Assembly: GCA_000226015.1 (NCBI GenBank)
Contig: JH156402.1
Span: 1-58,162, forward strand
Direction of reading: 5' to 3'
Source: Mnemiopsis leidyi
Lineage: Eukaryota; Ctenophora; Tentaculata; Lobata; Bolinopsidae
DNA: 58,162 nt
Shown here: positions 27,701 to 38,041 of the stretch, one piece after another
Numbering within the stretch: the stretch's first letter is position 1
Layout of the letters: each line of letters opens with the position of its first letter
Made by a program: the position numbers and the translations under genes
Notes under the pieces: model-generated
The model's input: the letters and a program-made list of their open reading frames with translations, nothing else
Told to the model about the DNA's origin: nothing
Database searches by the model: none

Positions 27701-29354
27701 ACTGATAATTTAATCTCGATGTTAATACATACTAAAACCATCAAAATAAAGCACTCTTGTAGTAAGATCATAGCGTGGTGAAGATTTACAATTATCCATT
27801 TACATTATCCTTATAACCGGAACTTTCATCTGACAACAACACGAACAAAGATTTCTGATCGTTGCGTACACTAACTAAGTTCAACTTAACGAAAGGACAA
27901 AAGTAAAAACCTTGTTGGTGATGGAGACTGGCCATTAGTATTTCAGGTAGTGTAGCTGCTGTTATGACGTGCTGGGGCTCATCAGAGAACGGTAGTGCAG
28001 GTTCTGATCGGTACCGTGATTTTATTCCTTGTAGTCCGTGGTCTGAGGGGTAACACTCGGGTAACGCTGGAGTAATACTGGGTTAACAGTTGGGTAACAG
28101 TTGGGTAACACATTGGTTTAGAAGCAAGTCATAGCATTAAACACTTAAAATAATAATTGGGTCGATAATTCCTTATCAATTTATTAATACTGATGGAAAA
28201 TTATTCGTTAATGAGTTTGAATGCTGTGAATTGTTGAATGTGAATATTTTATTGGTCTAATGACTCGTTATACCTTATTTATTTTGCAATTTAAATGGTG
28301 TTATAGTCGTATGTGCATATTTTGTAATTATGCATGTAAATGATGATGTATGGGAATGATTATCAAGTAATCAATCCAATTTAGCTTCCTTTGATTATTG
28401 GAAACTTATATCTATATGTGATGATAAGAAGTTTGAATAGCTAGGAAATGTGCGTGTTCAAAAGGGCACAATTTTATTAAATGGGCGCAAATTCTTAAAA
28501 GATAAGTATTATTTATAGATTTACGTTGAGTAGATAGTGATATTTTGTCAAGGTAGATGTGAAACATGACACTAGATAAAGTGACATTTAAAATTCCAAA
28601 TAGAATGGTCACAAGGAAGAAGCAAACATTGCGAACGTGTTTCTGCGTTACTGAAACAACACTGTTCAGTTTCCACAGCTCACCCCTTCAAACTGGCATT
28701 AACTGATTTTTCAAAGAATAAGTTCAGAAATGATTGAAGGGAAAGGGAAATGATCTGGGATAACCATTCAAAGGGATCGAATTGAACCAGAAATGCAAAT
28801 TGACCAAGAAACATGAATCTAAAAATTAGTAGAGACTTGAGTCTAAAAAGTGTTCCACGACAAAAACTTCAAACCCACAGCATCTATCCAAAAGTTTGTT
28901 GGAGGCACGACAAAGAGCGTTACAGCTATATGCCTATGGGATATATTTCGACTCAAATTATGTTGTGACAATGACAATCATCATCACTACGTTTCATGAG
29001 CTGTGGCTATTTCATTTTAGTTCTTTAGCATTGATAGTTTCATTTTGACAAACTGAGCATGAGGCATGTCGATTTTCAATGTTTCAGATCTAAGTCGAAT
29101 CGATAAAATCCCATCAGAACACGGAAAATCTCGACAAGAGACGAGTTTCAGAACTGCAGCTCTCTGAAGTTATCTGCTGTCGAGACATGGCAGTAAAAAT
29201 AGACTCACTCTTATGCTCCCGCAGAGACCGTCTCCCCGGGGATCCTCTCGAGATATCATTGTTGCGATCGAAATCTGACTTTTCGTCCCGGCGACAAAAG
29301 TTCTTCAGGAACCCCAGGGGCGAGGCAGGCAATTCTACAAGCTTCTTTACATTA
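3712..29354 (-). CDS. Dbl-family RhoGEF (DH-PH), PLEKHG1/2/3-like, 21 exons resolved
   Basis: Rho-family guanine nucleotide exchange factor. Exons from 5' to 3' on the minus strand: 29354-29209, 24065-23965, 23380-23228, 23072-22914, 22716-22619, 21798-21723, 21124-21078, 20585-20435, 19790-19743, 11972-11880, 11082-11044, 10014-9904, 9771-9676, 9511-9343, 9183-9095, 8931-8759, 8638-8398, 8185-6802, 6606-6515, 5733-5647 and about 4825-3712. Nineteen of the twenty internal junctions keep phase. Exons 4-10 encode the DH domain (MTEKTYMQDL; FLHRPIQRILKYPLLLR; ALDKITGVAIHINKVKR). Exons 11-14 encode the PH domain (LLEYGVLKLEGAFKVNG; YLFLFEKLLLFTKQK; KATWVYEIKRSVLENQ). That DH-PH pairing resembles PLEKHG1-3. 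The rest is a long Ser/Thr-rich tail: a 1.38-kb exon with a repeated TLTRD motif, then a basic Ser/Arg/Lys-rich C-terminal exon ending GGHRSDSKA. Oddities: the exon-16 donor is AG|GTTTAG, and the last junction is out of phase with the best CAG acceptor, so either an AAG acceptor 4 nt further on or a missed exon is needed. The first exon starts in phase 2, so the true 5' end lies upstream. The resolved product is about 1,550 aa. Confidence 0.88.
6160..6285. repeat. Minisatellite, about 30-bp units, in a RhoGEF intron
   Basis: The phrase 'ttaaagtggcgagtgtgatt' and close variants recur about four times, with 'gtgtaagctaaagtggcc' linkers. It is intronic, between the exons ending at 6515 and 5733. 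No coding role seen. Confidence 0.7.
13315..14407 (-). CDS. Secreted orphan protein nested in RhoGEF intron 9
   Basis: Two exons, 14407-14197 and 14084-13315. The donor is G|GTACGT and the acceptor TTTGTTTCAG; phase is kept and the product is 326 aa. The N-terminus MVLEILVLVVVGCVVPATS is a clear signal peptide, so the protein is predicted to be secreted. The mature chain is rich in Cys, Trp, Ser and charged residues. It has Cys early (IRCEGD), in NIDCSKGKW, SWGQCISW and QENCQQ, and a Cys cluster near the C-terminus (PWCCCVSM; DDLCSLG; TCGRSC). It ends in an acidic, Met-rich tail. There is no second hydrophobic segment. I do not recognise the family. Long uninterrupted frame, good splice sites and a signal peptide support a real gene; low-complexity artefact is unlikely. 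It lies wholly inside the 7.8-kb intron between the RhoGEF exons at 19743 and 11972, on the same strand. Confidence 0.75.
15405..17518. repeat. Copy A of a large tandem duplication
   Basis: The block begins with 'atgttaattgtttattttct' and ends with 'ccagctaaacgtttcctagt', abutting an N gap. The same landmarks recur in order in copy B with only scattered substitutions and small indels. It is intronic in the RhoGEF gene. Copy A holds a much larger 35-bp array than copy B. No gene seen. Confidence 0.85.
16503..16905. repeat. 35-bp minisatellite, about 11-12 units
   Basis: Units read 'tataactgttactctgtaag' followed by 'ttcagtaacaaatcc', with variants such as 'ctgttagttaagtaac' and a 33-34 bp form. 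Each unit contains a short inverted pair (gttact / agtaac), so the array could form small hairpins. The counterpart at 18603-18690 has only two to three units. Confidence 0.9.
17519..17528. other. Assembly gap (10 N)
   Basis: Ten N bases sit exactly at the junction of the two duplicate copies. A fixed-length N run is a scaffolding placeholder, so the distance and the adjacency are not established. Confidence 0.98.
17529..19297. repeat. Copy B of the large tandem duplication
   Basis: This block repeats copy A from 'atgttaattgtttattttct' to 'ccagctaaacgtttcct'. It then continues into unique sequence ('gtgaaacgtgcactgctgca'). It is about 0.35 kb shorter, mostly because of the contracted 35-bp array. 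Confidence 0.85.
26050..26206. repeat. 48-bp tandem repeat, about 3.3 units
   Basis: The unit contains 'cctgatttggatctactgta' and 'ccctggctgctggagcgtgt'. Three copies are almost identical. The 48-bp period keeps a minus-strand frame open, but no splice or start context supports coding. It lies in RhoGEF intron 1. Confidence 0.9.
27368..27434. repeat. 22-bp tandem repeat, three units
   Basis: The unit 'gtcgcttgatcagcgtgatt' (with a 2-bp linker) occurs three times in RhoGEF intron 1. A run of 'aacctaact'-type repeats follows at about 27588-27640. No other function seen. Confidence 0.75.
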
Positions 29355-32320
29355 CTGTAAAACATAACAAACAACAGCAGTACTAAACATTTGACGAAGC
29401 GACGGACACTTCACCACCTTGGACGGAGCAAAGTCACGTGAGATGGTCACGTGATGCGCGGCTCTCCAATCGGGACGTGGGCGTTTCTATCACGTGACTT
29501 CTTTCATCATCCAGCTATTGTATATCCTACATCATGCATTTGCAGGGGAAACTGTACAATAAAGTTTGTGCGGGCCGCTGATGTTTTGTTTTTGATCGAT
29601 GCTGGATACTTTGTTCTTTGCTAATCTCAAAAACTCGCACAAGCACTTTAAAACAATCGCTCTTGTTGGACACACCATCACACAGACACACAAACGAATT
29701 TGACATGAGCTCATTACTTATCAACATCCCCCAACATAGACAGTCGGGGCAGATGTTATACTCCATCCCAATGTTCTCACCCTACCTTGTCGATTTGATA
29801 TCTCAACACACAAAATATATACACGCTCTCGAATTTTAACTTTGCTGATGAGTACGCGCCAGCGAGTTGTAACTCGATCTCAAGACTGAAATCAGTGCTC
29901 ACTCTCTCGCCCGCTGACATGTGACTGTGTGTGCCAGTCCTTCCCTTCGACAGGAGGACGAGTTAGCGAGCTCCTGCCATCGAGATGAAAACTACCCGCA
30001 CTGCCCAGGAATCCGGAGAAATAATGGCAAGACTTGACAGAAACGCAGCACGTGAATTTTTGAATGGGATATTATCGTTGGGATATTATGTGCATATATG
30101 ATGGTTGGGTTTGAGAGAAGGATTGTCGTGGTAAGAGTAAATATGTGAGTCGATTATTTAGGCAATCAATTAAGAAAGTCGTAAGAGTGGAGAATAACGG
30201 TGGAAAATTATATCTCAGAAAACTTGTTGATGTAAAACTGTTCATAGCCACTTAATAACATGGGCTTAACAGTAAATTTTCGGACGGTAACTAAAAATGT
30301 ACTTACCAACTCAGTTCACCGCAGCTATTCATTAATCCTATGGAATGTAAAATTTATCGATTTGTTATATATTTATAACGATAAAACGCTTAATAAAAGG
30401 TGCAGACAACACTATTTTTATTTCTATCAGGGCGAACCAGTAATCGCTAATAGTTACGATTGTTAATCAGACTTTGTCAACACAATAATGCTGTTCAAAA
30501 GTAATCAACATTTGTAAGGATTCCTAAGATTTACCAGCAAGATACAGCTACACAGTAATTCAAGGGAGAGTATCTACATACTTTACTATCAGTGATTTTG
30601 CTTGTGTCTCTCAAATGGGAGGTAAAATTAGGGTATGTCAATAAATCAGCTACCTAAATGGAAAGTATGAGCTAGAGTATAAGTATAGCTTTCTGGACAC
30701 CTTACCGATGGTAATTTGACGGTAAAATAAAATGGCCGATCGACTTGATCTTCAAAAAATGTTCATCTCTTTGAAAATAGACCTGCCAGGTTTTTGCGGC
30801 GGCTCCGACAGCGTTTTTTACAAATAATTGTCATTCTGTTTTACAGACAGCAACCATGCAAAGCAGCGTTACAGCACATAATTTTGTCAAATTACACAGT
30901 AGCTCTAAAAAGTTTATTTAAAAGCGTAACTACCGGCAAAATGGTCTTACTAAGGTGTTGCTGCTGAAGTATCTGTGTTCAACACCATAAAATTAACATT
31001 TAACGACTAAAAATCAGAGTTTAGGCTTGAAAACGAGTCACAAAACTTCAGCCATGAGGGAATCGCTATTTATAAACAACAACCAATTCTCTCAAAAAAC
31101 ATTCCAAGTTCTGATAAAGGCCGTAAAGCCAATTGCAAAAACAATACAATTTACACAATGGCGACCAATTTCTCATCTGAGACTTGTACAATACTTTACT
31201 GCAGATGTCAGAGGAGTAGAGCTGAGGCCAAGTCACATTACTCTTAACTCATCCTGTGATTGGTCCATTTCTATCACGTGATTAGAATACAAAGCCCTGA
31301 TTGGTAGAGCTCTATGGGGTAGAGGGAGTCCCTGGCTATCTTCTTTCACTTAATCGCATTTGTCCTGGCCTCAATAGGAGAGTTGTTCCTGTTTCCATGA
31401 TGGGTTGATACTGTGATAGTGATAGTAGTAATGCGGAACAAATGCCTAAAAGCCTATTTTAACACTCTCAAATATTTCTATGATGGTGCTGCTCCATCCT
31501 CCATGCAGTTTATGCAAATTTCAGGAATAGACGAAATACAGGTAAATGGTGGAAAACAAAGACAGTTTTGCTACAAACAAATTCGAGGGCACAATAAAAC
31601 GTGCAGTAAGTTAATACTGACAGCAGTGTTGTGACAATTGGCTGGCATTGTCGAAAAATATGCATTTCAGGAGGACAGGAAAACCCGATATGTCAAAAAT
31701 ACCTTTCTACCTTCCAAATTTCTAGACATAACATGAACAAACAAAGCGCACAAAATCGTATGCCACATTAGAGGTCTAGTGTCAGGGGAAGGGAGCTGAA
31801 GCCATCCATGATCGACAGCATAATGTTATCTCACATTTCCCTTATCTTCGAAGGTCAGTGATTGTGTAACACATAGTTATACTGTTTCACTGAGCCACAG
31901 TTTGCTGTGTGTGGTTATTGGTTAGTGGCATCGAAGAGTGTATTGCTTTGGAACTGAGGCAGGAAGGTGAAAAGATGCTGAAGATGCTGAAAGCATCGTT
32001 TTAAATATATGCTGATTTAAAATAAGAAAATATCAGGACTATAATAAAAGATGCAATTACAGAATAAGAGACTTCTTTGTAAACTGGTTATCAAGGCAAG
32101 GCAATAATGTGTTAATCAACTCTTAATTGATTATTCCAACTGAGCCATATCTCTTCAAAATTTGCTACAAATTGTAGCAGGTCTTTATGGTTTAAAGTTC
32201 GGTTCTTTTTTATACTACTATTAGATAAATGATTCGAGGTATGAACGATTTAAATGGTAAGAAGATGACAGATAAGAAAGTAAGATCAAAAAGGAACTAG
32301 GTTGTAAAGAGTCCAGAAAA
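29355..32320. other. RhoGEF 5' flank or unresolved first intron; no gene seen
   Basis: The first RhoGEF exon should lie upstream of 29354 on the minus strand. A minus-strand ATG at 29920 opens 45 codons to a GTAGGG donor at about 29785, but its phase does not fit the exon at 29354, so I do not join it. Otherwise I see only AT-rich unique sequence. Confidence 0.4.
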
Positions 32321-33722
32321 GATGCCGTCCTCTTTGGACTACGAATGTCTTTGTCCCTGCAAAGAGTACATCGCGGGTGAGTTTTCTGTTGGTTGTGAAC
32401 AATGTGAGGAGTTTTGGCACTACAGTTGTATAGAACTGAAACTTGAAAGGTCTGACTGAGGAAATGGGGAGATCTCTTAAAAATTGGCTATGCCCCGACT
32501 CCTTCAAATCTCCACATTCTTACAAGAAAGTGGCACCATCTTCCTCAGAAAAAGACTGTGTAGACAACTTACTGAGTCCCTGAATGATGACATGATTAAA
32601 AGTAACACTGAGATAACTCTCAATAAAGCTGTCCACCTCTATTCTGAAGTAAGAGCAACAAGGTAATGTCTAAACAACGCCAAGAGGATGATGCAAAGTT
32701 CTGCCAGGAGACTGTAAAAGATTAAAACAAATTTCATCATTTGTCACCGTGCTGTTAGACAAGACACCAAAAAGCCGAATTGTTTTCTTCTCTGATAAGA
32801 CAGCTGATGAGGAGTCAGTCAACTACTACTCTAACCTCGGCAAAGGTTGGAAAGAATTATCCTTCTGGATAAATTTGGATGTGTGTGGAGCTGACAGGGA
32901 GATCTGTTTTTCAGCCAGAAAGGAGAGGAAGAAGAGACAGAATGGAGCAGCCAAAAACCTACTGAAAAAATCTTAAATCTCTTTTATACTTAAGCTAATG
33001 GATTGTTCAATAAACTTGATGAATTGTAGTTTATACTATCACTTTCAAGTCTATTGACATTATTTGTATAACAGAAACACATTTTTGTGGTGAAATTTTG
33101 GATGCTGAAATTTCAATTGAAGGATATTGTATGTTCAGAAAAGATAGAAATTGAAAAATTGATTATTCCTATAGTGAAATATTTATATCAATAAGAGGTG
33201 TCAGGCTTCTTTAGAAAACCCTTATAAAATGCACCAGACTCATTAGCTGTGATATCAACACATCTGGTGGATTGATCAGTATCTATTGTATTTGTAGGTC
33301 TACTTCCTAGAATGTTCAGCAGAATAATATACTACTGTCTTGTATCAAGAGTGTTAGTGATGAAAGAAATGTTTGTGATTATGAAACAATTCTTTTAGGA
33401 GATTTTAACCTTCCAAATGTATCTTGGGACTGTGAAAAGAAACATAACTTGTAAGAATCATTTTCTGATGACTCAACAAGAGTTTATGGAAATTTTTAAC
33501 GAAAATGGTTTAACATGGTATCTTACTAATGATACAACTAGAAGACGACTTGTGAAGAAAACTCTCCAGAAGAGTCTTCTTGACCAAATTCTGTATAAAA
33601 ATGATGTCAATGGTTGTAAGACTGTTTCTCCCCTTAGCAGGAGTGATCAAGTTGGTATAATGGTTGGTCTAGTTGTTGCACCAAGTGCTGATACAAGTGT
33701 TCAACAGAAACTTTTGAAGCCT
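32321..33722 (+). mobile_element. Decayed LINE: PHD-finger ORF1 plus APE endonuclease remnant
   Basis: At 32321 a short frame opens with a PHD-type zinc finger (CLCPCKEY...GCEQCEEFWHYSCIEL). It then continues through a frameshift into KNWLCPDSFKSPHSYKK, as in the PHD fingers found in ORF1 of CR1/L2-group non-LTR elements. Downstream frames carry typical AP-endonuclease blocks: IICITETHF at about 33060 and LLGDFNLPNVSWD at about 33390. A terminal stretch (SPLSRSDQVGIMVGL) follows near 33640. Many stops and frameshifts show it is dead. No reverse transcriptase follows on this strand. Confidence 0.75.
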
Positions 33723-33725
33723 ATC

Positions 33726-33755
33726 TAAATAAATAAATAAATAAATAAATAAAGA
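33726..33755. repeat. (AAAT)n microsatellite
   Basis: About seven AAAT/TAAA units sit between the plus-strand LINE remnant and the minus-strand LINE remnant. This could be the microsatellite tail of the minus-strand element, as seen in CR1/L2-type LINEs. Confidence 0.8.
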
Positions 33756-33858
33756 ATTATGATGCCAGCATCATCACACCTAACCTCCTAAAATGTCTAA
33801 AAATTCTATAATTCAAATAAAAATTTGTTCAATAAAAGTAAAAAGCACCAAGACAAAA

Positions 33859-34560
33859 TTAATAGATGTTAATAAACTTCTTTTTAGCTACTAAAGGGTT
33901 TTCTTTAAGGAAAATGTTATGCTTAAGCTTGTTTTCCAAATAATTTCCACTTTCAATCCTATTTAAAACTTCATCTGAAATATCCCAAAAAATTCCAATA
34001 CCGCAAAAGCCCAATTCTCTAGTTTTAATCTTAAATGCTTCTAGATTACTTTTGAAAATGTTCAAAGTTGGTGCTGTCTTTACCTCAATAGGTAATCTAT
34101 TCCAAAATGACATAACTCTTAACATAACTCATTAATAAAATTCCGTTTAACACGGTTTAGCTTGGAAATCTTGCTTTTTCCAGGTTTACAAACTAAATTT
34201 AATCCTGACCTACTAAAATTAAAAACACCAGCAAGCTGGGATAAACCCTGACTAGCTTTGTAAACTTCAATCAGATCACCTCTCGAACGCCTCTCAGCGA
34301 GAGTAGTCAGCTCCAGAACCTGGGGCAAAGTTTCTTCTGAAATTTATTGAATATTAGCCTTAATGATATTAACTGGTGCTGCTTCAGTGTATCTGGACAA
34401 CAGACCTGCCAAGTTACCTTGAAGTTCAACTGCACCCAAAATAATGAGAAAGAACAAGGATAGAGCATGGGCTGAGTTTGATATTGATCCATCTGATGTA
34501 ACTTTTAGTAACACTATGAGTAAGCATTATACTTTTGAAGAAGAAGAGTTTAAAGCAAAA
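33859..34560 (-). mobile_element. Decayed LINE: C-terminal end of reverse transcriptase ORF
   Basis: Minus-strand frames read LTTLAERRSRGDLIEVYKA, then KLNRVKRNFINE, then RVMSFWNRLPIEVKTAPTLN and FKSNLEAF. These are the hallmark C-terminal motifs downstream of the RT domain in CR1/RTE-like LINE ORF2 proteins. Frameshifts separate the pieces. An upstream frame (about 34300-34490) continues the match weakly. It converges on the plus-strand LINE remnant. Confidence 0.75.
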
Positions 34561-35243
34561 GTTATATATGAGAAAAAGATAACATCTGACTAAAAGTATA
34601 ATAGTAAAGCTATTCATGCTTATTGACGCAACAAAAAGAATTGCACCGGCTTAGTTAGGTCTCAGGCTGACGCTTTATATATCCATACTCACACTGAGAA
34701 ATATTTACATTAAAAAAGAATTCGCATTTGATGTTAGATATAAATATAAATTGCATAAGTATATAGAACATACACCAGTGATTCAAAAGAAATACTTCTG
34801 ATATTATTCATCCTGCTTCCTCAGATCTTTAATTTTCCTCAGGTGCTGTTAAGCACCTGATGGCAAAATAACAATAATTTGTTATTGTTGCAGTCTAAAA
34901 GCTGACATCAGGCTCTATACATAATTTTGTACCTCGCCAAAAAAATCAATCACAGCTAAAGATATGAGATACCAAACGTCAAAGTTTTCAGTGTGGTGGA
35001 ATGTTGATTGCATGGCACGATAATTCACGATTAAAAATCTCAATTGAACCGCAAGCAACTTAATGCGTGTTTTCAGACGGCATTATGTGAAGCAATTATG
35101 CATCACGTAGATCAATTTACAACTGCAAACTTCAATCCATTCCTTTGCTTTTTGCTTTCGGCAAATATAAGTAAGGATAAAAGGCCAAATTAGATAGTGT
35201 GTAGTGTAGTTTTTGGACAAAGGAGATGGGACACGTATTTATA
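34561..35243. other. Non-coding, no feature seen
   Basis: AT-rich sequence with one short hairpin (caggtgct...agcacctg) near 34840. No gene seen. Confidence 0.5.
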
Positions 35244-35327
35244 TTGACGAGATGATATCCGTCTAACGTTCGCGAGGAGAGCATGGAAAACTGCGAGCCG
35301 CGCGCGGGTCGGGTAACATCTCGACAA
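35244..35327. mobile_element. 84-bp MITE-like repeat with TTGWCGAG ends
   Basis: The unit begins TTGACGAGATGATATCCGTC and ends GGGTCGGGTAACATCTCGACAA, so its ends are imperfect inverted repeats (TTGACGAG / CTCGACAA). The same two end blocks recur at 54.66-54.88 kb and 56.6-56.86 kb. It is far more GC- and CpG-rich than its surroundings. Confidence 0.6.
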
Positions 35328-35339
35328 GACACGTACAGA

Positions 35340-35940
35340 TACCTAAGCTTATGTCTGACCCTCGTTCGAAGCGAATAAAATGACTAAAGGGTGCACGCTG
35401 CTGTAAACCATGGGCCCGAACCAGAGCACTTTTGTGCGCGTCACGCGCGCCACCTGCACCAAGCCACCAATTAGGTTTGCTCTAACCAGAGCCACGCGCG
35501 TAAGTCACCAGTTTAGCTTTTGCCCTGCGTTGCGGCCCATTTTTAATTTCCAAGTTAAATTTTCAATTATACGGGGCGGCCGCTCACGGCGCGGCAGTTA
35601 GTCAGGCAACGTCTAACAAACCAGGTGATCGGATTACGCCGCGCGCGGTGGTTCTAGTACGTAGAGCAACGTGTTTAGCTTAGCATGGCAAAACTGTTAT
35701 CATTTAACCAGGTACTTGTCTGACTTTGTCCGACCCTCATTCGGAATAAAATGACAAAAGTGAGATCAAGGGTGCGCGCTGCCGTACAAACCATGTACTT
35801 ACCTACGCTACGCGCGCGGCTGCTACGCATCTAAAATTTTCCAGCTACCTCTGGTGGCGCGCGCAAAAGAGCTATGGTTAGAGCAACGCAAAAGGGCTCT
35901 CATGGTTAGAGCAAAATAAAGGCTGTTCCCTTTAATTTTT
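35340..35940. repeat. GC-rich dispersed repeat block
   Basis: Two direct copies of a block beginning 'tctgaccctcgttcg' / 'tccgaccctcattcgg', each running into 'ataaaatgac' and ending near 'accatg', lie about 380 bp apart. Phrases such as 'tagagcaacgtgtttag' and 'gcgcgcaaaagggctttggt' also occur at 54.4 and 56.5 kb. No coding evidence; same repeat family as 53.8-56.9 kb. Confidence 0.6.
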
Positions 35941-36379
35941 AGTAAAATTCAAAATTAGTAAAACTCAACGTTTATTTCATACCTGAACAATCAAATCGCA
36001 TAATAGTACTCATACTAAACCTTTTATTGAAAGTTAAGATCGCAGCATTAAGTCTTTATGAATTCAGTATCTAAAAAGCAGTTCTTAAGCATTCATATAA
36101 TATTAATTCAGATCTTGATATATAATACGTCATGAACTTCGTATCGTTTATCTTTATGTAGAGAAAAATAAAATTGGACACTGTAATAAACTCTACAGCA
36201 AAGACTCATTTGAAAAACACTCATTTAAACAAGCAGATCAAGGTACAACCCGGCAGGATTGGAAAATTTCAACTATTCTGGTTTTAATTTGCCCCAATTC
36301 TATTATAACGAACAGTCAAGGAAAAAGTTTTATTGTACAATCGAAATCAAAGCAGTTGATGAGATCATTTTTTCCCGTA

Positions 36380-36525
36380 TCTTGCCATTTTGGCCCGAAG
36401 GGCCCAAATGGCAAAATTTTTGATACGTTTTGTGCACGTGCACAAAAAGTACAAAACAAGGGTTGGTGATCGACAGCGTAAATTTGGATAATTAGCTCAA
36501 AAAGCGTCCGTCCGTCCGTCCGTCC
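36380..36525. repeat. Adjacent palindromes and (CGTC)n
   Basis: A near-perfect hairpin (ttgccattttggccc...gggcccaaatggcaa) is followed within 20 bp by the 20-bp palindrome TTTTGTGCACGTGCACAAAA, then a (CGTC)n run ending in CGCGCG. Visible directly; possible MITE remnant. Confidence 0.7.
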
Positions 36526-38030
36526 GCGCGCATGCTCCTTTATCAAACATAATTATGTATACGATTACAATTATAGGTTTTAACTGCCTCAGGAGTCAGG
36601 CCGCAAAATGTATTCCACATCATGAAATGTATACATAATTGCCTCGCAACAACAACAACAAGATGTACGATCAAACAGAAAAAACAAAAAAAGTAAAAGT
36701 AAAGTACAATTAAAATTCTTTCAACTTACGTTTTATTGAGTAATTTGTCGTATGACAGAGAGAAATGAATGTATGAGCACTATTTTAATCTCAGCTCCGA
36801 CCAAATCCTTTTAACGACTAATTCACGCCAGAAGCATAAACTCAACGCAGCATGAATAAATGATGAAGGCAGCACATACAATACAATAACGACGTCATGC
36901 AGAGCTGAGTTAAGATATTTGAAATAAACGATGAAAAGAACGCGCAATTGTGTCTAAACTTTGGGCGTGCAGCGTGGAATTTTTCAATCGTGGCTGCATC
37001 GAACGGCTGCATGAATTCACGCGTCTGATTTTACACGTGCAGAACAATGATAACTAACCGAGGTTGCGTATTTTGATTCCACATTGCTCTAGGTTTAATG
37101 ACAATAAGCGACGGCATTATACGGGAATTTCAGCGGTCGCCTGACACAATGAAAGCGGCCGCAATTCTTGTTATGGACTAGAAGCTATTGGCACATGTGT
37201 TGAGGATTATGTAGCCAGGTAATGGACACGTTTGCTTGGTGCTTCTTCGTGCCCTTCTTTACTATTCCCAGCACACCGCTAGCTCTGTGATCTAATAGGC
37301 TTTTATAGTTAAGATTGTAGCCAGAAAATATAATAATTGATGGCAGCTAGCTGCTAGGTCGAAACTTGAGCTTCAAAAAGGGGTAAATATTAAATCATCA
37401 GTAACAGAAAATGGTTCAAACCATCACAGTTATTCTTAAGGTAGCCACTCCTCCCGTTGGTGCCACCAAGGTCAAACTACAAGGAAGTTTGGAGAGGATT
37501 TGGTGGGCCCAAATTTCTGTCACGAAGACTGTTAGGAGGAATTCTAAACTCGCTAGTACAGTATAAATATTGGAAACCGGAACAATTTAATTAAGCTTGT
37601 GTGATGATACGGAATGTAGATATGCACTGCTTTTTGGTTAGGAAACCTTAAACTGCCCGATAAATTTTAGCTACAAAAAATGCCCAAAACAGTTTTTCCT
37701 AAAACTCTTGCCTAAATCTCTTGCATAACATTTTATCAACATCAACAACTGAAATTGGTACAGATGCAGGTGCAATGAGTGCAATCCTGGTCACAGACTA
37801 TAGCTTCTGGGACAAGATTGAACTGATTTGTTTCTGTGACTATCATTTTGGAAAAAATATCATTTCTCTGCCCTAGCAGTAGCACACCCAAAAATTAGAT
37901 TTTTTTTGGTATTATGAATCTGTATGCTTGACCATGTGTGTTAATGGGTTGGGGTGAGTCTATAATATTACTGTGTAAAATTGGAAGTTACATTTAGTGT
38001 ATTCATTAATCCACTATTTAATATCATCAT
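36526..38030. other. Intergenic region upstream of DNAJB11; no gene seen
   Basis: No coding exon seen. The block just before DNAJB11 ends in a possible acceptor (atcatcatttcaag), so a 5' UTR exon may lie here. Confidence 0.5.
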
Positions 38031-38041
38031 TTCAAGGTCAA

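Noticed and set aside
29786..29920. ATG followed by 45 open codons and a GTAGGG donor (minus strand), candidate first RhoGEF exon
   Set aside because: Ends in phase 0 while the first resolved exon needs a phase-2 partner; protein sequence not distinctive.
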